Below, piece after piece: positions 1 to 5,157 of a DNA stretch of 5,157 nucleotides. Each line of letters starts with the position of its first letter. The stretch's first letter is position 1. The position numbers and the translations under genes are program-made. Below the pieces are notes generated by a model. It had not been told where the DNA came from and searched no databases. It worked only from the letters and a program-made list of their open reading frames with translations. The DNA comes from Gammaproteobacteria bacterium (GTDB lineage Bacteria; Pseudomonadota; Gammaproteobacteria; S012-40), in assembly GCA_029857925.1 (NCBI GenBank), contig JAOUGF010000201.1, forward strand, positions 1 to 5,157, written 5' to 3'.

Positions 1-2253
1 GTGAATTTGCGCGCCACCGAGAACTCAACGATCAATAAGGTCATGCCGGGTATATCGACGGTGACGGCAAAGACCTCCAGTGTCGCCGCCAACGAGACCG
101 TGACAGCGGCCGCGACCCGTATGCCGGTGGCGCCAAAGACGACGTCTGTGGGGCAAGTTCAGAATACGCCACCACCTGCTAAATTGTCACCCTCTGAAAC
201 CGTAACGCGGGTCGCGCCGTCAACCCCAGCGTCTACCGCAGTTCCACCGGCGCGCGCTACGCCTATGCCCCCTGTGTCGGCCGAAGCGCCGACCAATAAT
301 ATCGCGCGCAGTGCACCGCAGTCCGCTGCACCACCGCGTGTAGAACCCAAAAAACCTGTGCCACCTGAAACCATCGCGGCGTCTGTGCCTAGCAATGAAG
401 GGCAAGGTGTGAAGGTTAATCGTACCGGTGTACAGACACCTGTTCAGAAGTCCGCGACCGCAGAGTCCCCGGTGCCATCCACAACCGTGAATCCTGTCGT
501 ACCTGCGACTTTGGCGGTACCTGCTGCGGCGCGTAAGGCCGCGCCCGTGGCCCCTGCGGCGTTGGCAACCGCAACCGCAGGCGACGAAGAGGATGACATA
601 CCGGTATTGACGGTTGAAAACCATGCGCTCGCAAAAGGTGTGACTACGCGTAGGCTAGACGCAGAGGCGACTCCGTCACCCGTGACGCCCAACGCCAAAA
701 AGGCGCCTGAGCCTGTAGTCAAAACCACAGAGAAGTCCCTGCCTGAAGTGAAGGTAGCGCCACCCGTAGTAACACCGCCGACGGCTAAAACCAGCGTCGA
801 GAATGAAAAGGTGGTCGCGGCCTCAGGCAGCAAGCCCAAGACATCTGCAGATGAATTTGAAAAAGCCGCGCAGGACGGGGCAAACAAACCCGCGCCGTCT
901 GTTAAAACCCCGCCCAGGTCTCCTGTGGGTGGAAATAGCGGCAATGGCAGTGGGTCTGTCGGGCGTAGCGGTTCATTGGCCCCTGCGGCATCCCGACCCG
1001 CAGCTCAAACGACGCGCCTGCCATCGCCATTGCAACGTCTAATATTAGTTGCGGAACAAATACAGGCCAATCCTTCGCCGAGCGAGGCCTTGGAATTGGT
1101 CGCCTCTGCGTTGTTGGAGCCGTTACCGGAATTGCTCCAGTTTGCGTTTTCCAAAGAACCGCTTAATGAAGAGTGGTCAGCGGTGTTAACCAATCGCGCG
1201 CCGGGTGAAGTACGCGAATTGGCGCGTCAATTCATTAAGACTGTGATCATGGCGCCGAGCAGCGATTTGTATCAAGTGTTATGCTTGACACGCGACGCGA
1301 CCGATGAGCAAGTTCAAAATAATTATCGGGCGCTCTTCAAACTCCTGCAGTCCGGCCCAGGAAAAGAGGTACACCCGGCGGCGGCGGCGCGATTAAATCA
1401 TGCCTACCAAGTATTGCGTGATCCTGCGCGACGTTTGGCCTATGAAATTTCACCCAACGCCGTAACGGCGGAGGCCGCGTCTGAACCGTCACCGTTAGTC
1501 AGTACGGCACAGGAAGCGCCAACCATTTCAGCGGTGGAGGCGGTGTCGGTGCCTAGTCCGCAAACCGCTGCGGTTGAACCGGTAGATGCGGAAGAGGTCG
1601 AAGATGAAGAGGTGGCGGAGGCCCATTGGTGGCTGCCGCGTCCGGCAATCTTGATTGGCGTCGGTGTGGTTATTGCTTCGGTGTTTGGCGTTGTGATTTG
1701 GCAATTGTCACAGTCGCCTGCGGCTAACTCGACGGCAGCTGCAGATGCCGCAAATTCCGCCGAATCGTCCGCGCCTAGGGCATTTAGCGCTGCGGTGGGG
1801 AGTGTGCCAAACAGTGCTGAGACCAAACCTGCGGCTACGACGAAAGAGACGACCTCGTTGGGCGGTGGCGTGCCGGCGCCAGTGACCCATGCAGATTTGC
1901 AAATTTTGGTTAAGAAACTGACGTCAACCTATGAGCGCGGCAATATCGACAACTTTGTTGCATTGTTTGATAGCAATGTCAAAACAAATGATGGTACTGG
2001 CGTGGCAGGGGTGCGTGATGACTACCAAAAACTCTTTAAAGACACACGTAGACGTAATATGGATATCACGAATTTACGCTGGCAGTTTAGCGGGCCTACG
2101 GCAAAGGGTGATGGCGATTTTCGTGTGGTCATATTGAGCGGAGATGGCAGCGAACATGAAGTCAAAGGCAAGCTTAAGTTGCAGGTCGCTAAAATGGGTG
2201 AGCAAGCATATATCACCGGCATGGATTATAAATACGGCCCAGGTGCGCAGTGA
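1..2253 (+). CDS. Single-pass membrane protein with degenerate J-like domain and C-terminal NTF2-like domain
   Basis: I do not recognise a named gene. Residues 1 to about 335 are low-complexity, rich in Pro, Ala, Thr and Val, and probably disordered. Residues 338-418 look helical and match nothing I know. Residues 421-482 read as a J-domain: SDLYQVL opening, YR-x-L in helix II (442-445), and LNHAYQVLRDPARRLAYE closing (465-482). The HPD motif that stimulates DnaK is replaced by Gln450-Ser451-Gly452, so classical co-chaperone activity is unlikely. An acidic run (529-540) precedes one hydrophobic helix at about 549-567. Residues 629-743 resemble an NTF2/SnoaL-like fold, with an amphipathic start, FVALFDSNV, and the stretch from VRDDYQKLF to LRWQF. 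With no signal peptide, I infer an N-inside topology with the NTF2-like domain in the periplasm. GTG at base 1 is the window edge, so the true start may lie upstream; ATG at 43 is an internal alternative without a well-spaced ribosome site. The stop overlaps the start of the next gene. That this is a gene is sure; its function is unknown. Confidence 0.9.
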   Translation: MNLRATENSTINKVMPGISTVTAKTSSVAANETVTAAATRMPVAPKTTSVGQVQNTPPPAKLSPSETVTRVAPSTPASTAVPPARATPMPPVSAEAPTNNIARSAPQSAAPPRVEPKKPVPPETIAASVPSNEGQGVKVNRTGVQTPVQKSATAESPVPSTTVNPVVPATLAVPAAARKAAPVAPAALATATAGDEEDDIPVLTVENHALAKGVTTRRLDAEATPSPVTPNAKKAPEPVVKTTEKSLPEVKVAPPVVTPPTAKTSVENEKVVAASGSKPKTSADEFEKAAQDGANKPAPSVKTPPRSPVGGNSGNGSGSVGRSGSLAPAASRPAAQTTRLPSPLQRLILVAEQIQANPSPSEALELVASALLEPLPELLQFAFSKEPLNEEWSAVLTNRAPGEVRELARQFIKTVIMAPSSDLYQVLCLTRDATDEQVQNNYRALFKLLQSGPGKEVHPAAAARLNHAYQVLRDPARRLAYEISPNAVTAEAASEPSPLVSTAQEAPTISAVEAVSVPSPQTAAVEPVDAEEVEDEEVAEAHWWLPRPAILIGVGVVIASVFGVVIWQLSQSPAANSTAAADAANSAESSAPRAFSAAVGSVPNSAETKPAATTKETTSLGGGVPAPVTHADLQILVKKLTSTYERGNIDNFVALFDSNVKTNDGTGVAGVRDDYQKLFKDTRRRNMDITNLRWQFSGPTAKGDGDFRVVILSGDGSEHEVKGKLKLQVAKMGEQAYITGMDYKYGPGAQ
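2241..2253 (+). promoter_or_regulatory. Ribosome binding site and GTGA stop/start overlap coupling the two + strand genes
   Basis: The stop of the upstream gene (TGA, 2251-2253) overlaps a GTG start at 2250-2252. An AGGTG purine-rich stretch begins at 2241; its AGG core lies six bases before that GTG, a workable Shine-Dalgarno spacing. This supports GTG 2250 as the start and translational coupling of the pair. A second AGGTG at 2255-2259 lies 11 bases before ATG 2271, so initiation at that ATG is a real alternative. It would shorten the signal peptide by seven residues without removing it. Confidence 0.5.
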
Positions 2254-3404
2254 TAGGTGTGGTAAATCGCATGTTAAATAGCGCTCTCAATGTGTTTGGC
2301 GCCGTGGTTGTGGCCATAGGCGCCGTCGCAAATACGCGGGCCGAGGGTATAGACCCGGTGGCCGTGTTGACGCAAATAAAAGGCGTCGTCGCAGTCAGTA
2401 AAGGACAAGCCTTCGTGCAAGCGCACAAGGTGATGTTGCTGTCTTCGGGGGATAGCGTGTTAGTGTTGGAGGGCGGGGAGGCAACCGTATTGTACGCCGG
2501 AGGGTGTAGTGAACGTATTTCCTCCAATATGATGTTGACGCTGAACCCGGTCGAGACCCAATGCAATGAAGAAAATGCGCAAGCCGTTGAAGTCGGGCCG
2601 CTCTATGCTGCAGCGATAGGCGCGCTTCCCAGTGCGCCGGTGATACACCATAAAGCCAAAAAATCTCCAAAGGTTAATAGCCATAGACCTAACAGTGCTG
2701 CATCTAAAAGCGACACGGGTCAGGGTGCGATTGGTGCATTTTCGACGAACGGTGGTGACGTTAAATCTGTTGAGCATAAACCAAGCGCCAGCGATGTTGA
2801 GCCTGCCGTGTCCATGCCCCCGCCTATTACCCAATTACCCCCTGCGCTCCCACACAAGCCCTCGCCTGACACCGCAGTTGTCAAAAGTGCACCGGCCAGT
2901 TCGGCCCCGAACGGACCTGTGATGGTGGTGCCGGACGTGATATTGGATGAAACCGATGTTTCAGCGGCGGGTAATGTATCGCTGAGCACGCGTGTGCCAG
3001 CGGCGTCAGCGCCCAGTGTAGCGCCGGTCGCGGAGCCGGTGACCCGTACGCCGACTAGCCAGGGTGGCATGGAAGTGAGCCAGGCATTGTCTATGGCGGA
3101 AAAAGATAAGGCCGTGGATAAATCGCCGGAAAAGATTGCAGAAAAAATACCGGAAAAAGAGCGGATGCGCGACAAGGAACGGGAAAGTGAGCGCAATGCT
3201 AGGCCGATCGCGCCGCTGGTCGAAAGGCCCGTAGCGGCGCCCGCAGTGGTTGCGCGTCCGCCTGCAGCGCGTACACCTGTCGTGAAGGGTGCCGCACCGA
3301 TGCTAATTGAATCCGACGAAGATTCCGCGGCCAAACGTTGGCGGTTAGGCACCGACGAACTCGACGATATGGACGGTCCTAGGATGTTTACAGGCAACGA
3401 ATAA
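2250..3404 (+). CDS. Exported protein with FecR-like domain, disordered linker and KEKE stretch
   Basis: I do not recognise a named gene. Residues 1-31 look like a Sec signal peptide: Arg7, a hydrophobic core at about 12-27, and possible cleavage after AVA (27) or TRA (31). No later membrane helix is visible, so the mature protein should be periplasmic or secreted. Residues 40-98 resemble the FecR beta domain, with short strands (QIKGVVAV), an LLSSGDSVLV turn and an EGGEATVLYAGG strand pair. Two cysteines, Cys86 and Cys105, could form a disulfide. Residues from about 130 to 280 are Pro/Ala/Ser/Val-rich and probably disordered. Residues 283-318 form a KEKE-type stretch of alternating Lys/Arg and Glu/Asp. 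The last 35 residues are acidic with a central KRWR. It lacks the cytoplasmic N-terminus and membrane helix of true FecR sigma-factor regulators, so an iron-signalling role is not supported. The coupling to the preceding membrane protein suggests the products work together (inference). Confidence 0.88.
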   Translation: MIGVVNRMLNSALNVFGAVVVAIGAVANTRAEGIDPVAVLTQIKGVVAVSKGQAFVQAHKVMLLSSGDSVLVLEGGEATVLYAGGCSERISSNMMLTLNPVETQCNEENAQAVEVGPLYAAAIGALPSAPVIHHKAKKSPKVNSHRPNSAASKSDTGQGAIGAFSTNGGDVKSVEHKPSASDVEPAVSMPPPITQLPPALPHKPSPDTAVVKSAPASSAPNGPVMVVPDVILDETDVSAAGNVSLSTRVPAASAPSVAPVAEPVTRTPTSQGGMEVSQALSMAEKDKAVDKSPEKIAEKIPEKERMRDKERESERNARPIAPLVERPVAAPAVVARPPAARTPVVKGAAPMLIESDEDSAAKRWRLGTDELDDMDGPRMFTGNE

Positions 3405-3414
3405 TGCTTGGAGT

Positions 3415-3449
3415 GCGCATGCCCGCTGGGTTAAAACTGGGGCATGCGC
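3415..3449. terminator. Candidate bidirectional terminator between convergent genes
   Basis: A perfect 10-bp inverted repeat, GCGCATGCCC (3415-3424) and GGGCATGCGC (3440-3449), encloses a 15-base loop. It can be extended outward by a T-G wobble and a G-C pair (3413-3414 with 3450-3451). It starts 11 bases after the stop of the + strand gene and lies between two converging genes, the usual place for a shared terminator. Neither strand has a proper U-run after the stem: the + strand continues GCGCCGTTTGTGTCT, and the - strand has none. Intrinsic termination may therefore be weak, and the element could have another role. Confidence 0.4.
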
Positions 3450-3453
3450 GCGC

Positions 3454-3490
3454 CGTTTGTGTCTGAGTGTCCAACATTGGTTGGCAAACG
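3454..3490. repeat. Nested short inverted repeats in the intergenic gap
   Basis: CCAAC (3471-3475) and GTTGG (3480-3484) form a small hairpin with a four-base loop. It is flanked by CGTTTG (3454-3459) and CAAACG (3485-3490), which also pair. The two stems stack on the right side but are separated by an 11-base bulge (3460-3470) on the left. On the mutS side this could form an RNA structure 3' of the gene. The stems are short and could be chance. The rest of the 114-base gap (3405-3518) holds nothing else I can support. Confidence 0.22.
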
Positions 3491-3518
3491 CCTTGCGCTC
3501 ATCGTCTGGAATAAATTT

Positions 3519-5157
3519 TTAGAGGTTTCCTGGTATCAATTCTTTCAGTTGATACAGTGCGTTTAATGCCTCGCGTGGTGTCAGCCGATCGGGATCGATT
3601 AATGCCAGCGCCTCGCGCAACGGGGCATCAGGCAGGGGGGCCGGTGGTGGCGCGAACAGCGGCAATTCCGCTTGCGGTGAATTCTGTTTCTGAAGATTGG
3701 CAGATTCCAATTCGTGCAGACGTTCGCGCGCACGTTGTATGACATTGCCCGGAATACCCGCCAACGCAGCGACATGCAATCCATAGCTGCGATTGGCTGG
3801 GCCATCTTTTACATGGTGTAGAAACACGATCTTTTGTTGATGCTCACGCGCACTGAGATGGGCGTTCGCCACCGTCGGCATCAGCGTAGGTAAGACCGTC
3901 AATTCAAAATAGTGCGTCGCAAACAATGTCAGCGCCTGCACCCGTTCTGCGAGGTGCTCGGCACAGGCCCAGGCCAGTGCGAGGCCGTCAAAGGTGCTGG
4001 TGCCACGCCCAATTTCGTCCATCAGCACCAGGCTGTTGGCGGTTGCGTTGTGCAGTATGTTCGCGGTTTCGGTCATCTCCACCATAAACGTAGAGCGTCC
4101 GCCCGCCAAATCATCGGCGGCACCTATGCGCGTAAATATACGGTCGATAGGCCCGATGATCGCGCGTTGCGCAGGTACGTAGCTCCCCAAGTGGGCGAGC
4201 AGCACAATCAACGCCGTTTGGCGCATATAGGTAGATTTTCCACCCATATTCGGCCCGGTGATAATCACCATGCGACGCTGCGGATGTAACGTCAACCCGT
4301 TAGGCACAAAGGGCTCCGTGGACACGTGCTCCACGACGGGATGGCGCCCGCCAGTGATCGTGATGCCGGGCGTTGCGGACCACTCCGGGGCGACCCAGTT
4401 CAACGCTGCGGCGCGTTCCGCGAGGTTTGTGATGACATCGAGTTCCGCCAGTCCCAAAGCGCTTTCCTGCAAGGTGCCAAGTCGTGCGACCAGCGTTTCA
4501 ATCAACGCATCGTAAAGCTGCTTTTCGCGCGCCAATGCGCGTTCACGCGCGCTCAACGCTTGGTCTTCATAGCGTTTCAATTCCGGCGTGATGTAGCGCT
4601 CGGCGCCCTTCAGCGTTTGTCGGCGGATATAGTCTGCGGGCGCCTTGGCGCCGTGGCTATTGGTGATTTCAATATAAAATCCGTGCACCCGGTTGTAGCC
4701 GACCTTGAGGTTGGGTATGCCGGTACGCTCGCGTTCACGCAATTCTAACGCGGTCAGAAATGCGCCGCTATCCGCGCTTAACGTGAGCAGTTCGTCTAAC
4801 TCTGCGTCATAGCCGGGGGCGATGACACCGCCGTCGCGGATCACGACCGGCGGTTGGTCGATGATGGCGCGGCGCAGCAGATCCCAGGTTTGCGGGTGTT
4901 CAGAGATCGCGGTCGAAAGTTGCGCCAACAACGGTGTGTCGCGGGGCAGCAGTGTTTGTAGCTGGGGCAATCGCGCCAGCCCCTCGCGCAGCGCCACGAG
5001 GTCGCGCGGTCGCGCGCTACGCAAGGCCACGCGGGCAAGGACGCGTTCGATATCGCCTATGCCATGCAATGCGGTATGTAGATCGGCATAGCGGCGATTT
5101 TCCAATAAACAAGTGACAGCCGCCAAGCGTTGTTGAAGTTTGGCCACGTCGCGTAAG
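3519..5157 (-). CDS. mutS: DNA mismatch repair ATPase MutS (C-terminal part, cut by window edge)
   Basis: MutS binds base mismatches and small loops and, through ATP, recruits MutL to start repair. The frame stays open to the window edge (codons reading Leu-Arg-Asp precede GTG 5147), so roughly the first 300 residues are missing, including the mismatch-contacting Phe-x-Glu domain. Numbering from the codon at 5147: core and clamp helices occupy about 1-270, with LERERTG-type and VHGFYIEI motifs. Walker A GPNMGGKST is at 298-306, Walker B with the catalytic pair Asp377-Glu378 lies in LVLMDEIGRGTS, and the ATPase His412 sits in FATHYFE. These match E. coli 614-622, 693-694 and 728 with a constant offset. 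The helix-turn-helix dimerisation region is about 440-484. QAELPLF at 492-498 fits a beta-clamp binding peptide. Asp520 and Arg525 match E. coli Asp835 and Arg840 at the tetramer interface. No frameshift or lost catalytic residue is seen. It converges on the + strand pair and is probably transcribed separately. Confidence 0.98.
   Translation of the reverse strand, partial: LRDVAKLQQRLAAVTCLLENRRYADLHTALHGIGDIERVLARVALRSARPRDLVALREGLARLPQLQTLLPRDTPLLAQLSTAISEHPQTWDLLRRAIIDQPPVVIRDGGVIAPGYDAELDELLTLSADSGAFLTALELRERERTGIPNLKVGYNRVHGFYIEITNSHGAKAPADYIRRQTLKGAERYITPELKRYEDQALSARERALAREKQLYDALIETLVARLGTLQESALGLAELDVITNLAERAAALNWVAPEWSATPGITITGGRHPVVEHVSTEPFVPNGLTLHPQRRMVIITGPNMGGKSTYMRQTALIVLLAHLGSYVPAQRAIIGPIDRIFTRIGAADDLAGGRSTFMVEMTETANILHNATANSLVLMDEIGRGTSTFDGLALAWACAEHLAERVQALTLFATHYFELTVLPTLMPTVANAHLSAREHQQKIVFLHHVKDGPANRSYGLHVAALAGIPGNVIQRARERLHELESANLQKQNSPQAELPLFAPPPAPLPDAPLREALALIDPDRLTPREALNALYQLKELIPGNL

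Noticed and set aside
444..944. Antisense open frame of 166 codons opposite the first gene
   Set aside because: It is low-complexity Ala/Gly/Ser/Thr sequence mirroring the disordered region of the + strand gene, with no domain. It is a shadow frame.
1372..1377. His458-Pro459 as a displaced HPD motif
   Set aside because: It lies eight residues beyond the position set by helix II (YR-x-L), is followed by Ala rather than Asp, and would leave no loop before helix III.
2720..3397. Antisense open frame of 225 codons opposite the FecR-like gene
   Set aside because: Its Ser/Thr/Gly-rich translation is what the reverse strand of a Pro/Ala/Val-rich GC-biased gene gives. There is no recognisable domain or convincing ribosome site, and the + strand gene has a signal peptide and a domain.
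3481..3515. Promoter-like TTGGCA (3481-3486) with an AATAAA box (3510-3515)
   Set aside because: The spacing is 23 bases, too long for a sigma-70 promoter. It would fire antisense into mutS, and no gene starts there.
3511..3520. T-run (AAATTTTT) as a terminator tail for the + strand genes
   Set aside because: No GC-rich hairpin lies directly upstream of it, and part of it is the stop codon of mutS on the other strand.
3519..5147. mutS starting at GTG 5147 as a short MutS2-like or truncated MutS protein
   Set aside because: The frame stays open to the window edge, and the residues before GTG fit the MutS core domain. The gene is cut by the window, not naturally short.

Overview
The window looks like a stretch of a moderately GC-rich proteobacterial chromosome, most likely gammaproteobacterial. 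The evidence is the mutS gene: its ATPase and clamp domains match E. coli MutS almost residue for residue over long blocks, and its tail keeps gammaproteobacterial features (a beta-clamp peptide and a C-terminal tetramer helix pair). No mobile element, tRNA, rRNA or CRISPR array is visible.

Bases 1-3404 hold two co-directional, translationally coupled genes on the + strand. The first encodes a large membrane protein of about 750 residues. In order it has a long Pro/Ala/Thr/Val-rich disordered region, a helical segment, a J-like domain without the HPD motif, one transmembrane helix and a C-terminal NTF2-like domain expected in the periplasm. The second begins inside the stop codon of the first (4-base GTGA overlap). 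It encodes an exported protein with a short FecR-like beta domain, a long disordered linker, a KEKE-type charged stretch and an acidic tail. I recognise neither as a named gene. Together they look like a cell-envelope module: one partner spans the inner membrane and the other is delivered to the periplasm.

Bases 3405-3518 separate these genes from mutS, which converges on them. This gap holds a perfect 10-bp inverted repeat, a candidate shared terminator with a poor U-tract, and a second weaker inverted repeat.

Bases 3519-5157 on the - strand are the 3' part of mutS, the DNA mismatch-repair ATPase. It is cut by the window edge, so the mismatch-recognition end is missing. It is an ordinary housekeeping gene. 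The unusual content of the window is the two-gene module upstream of it.
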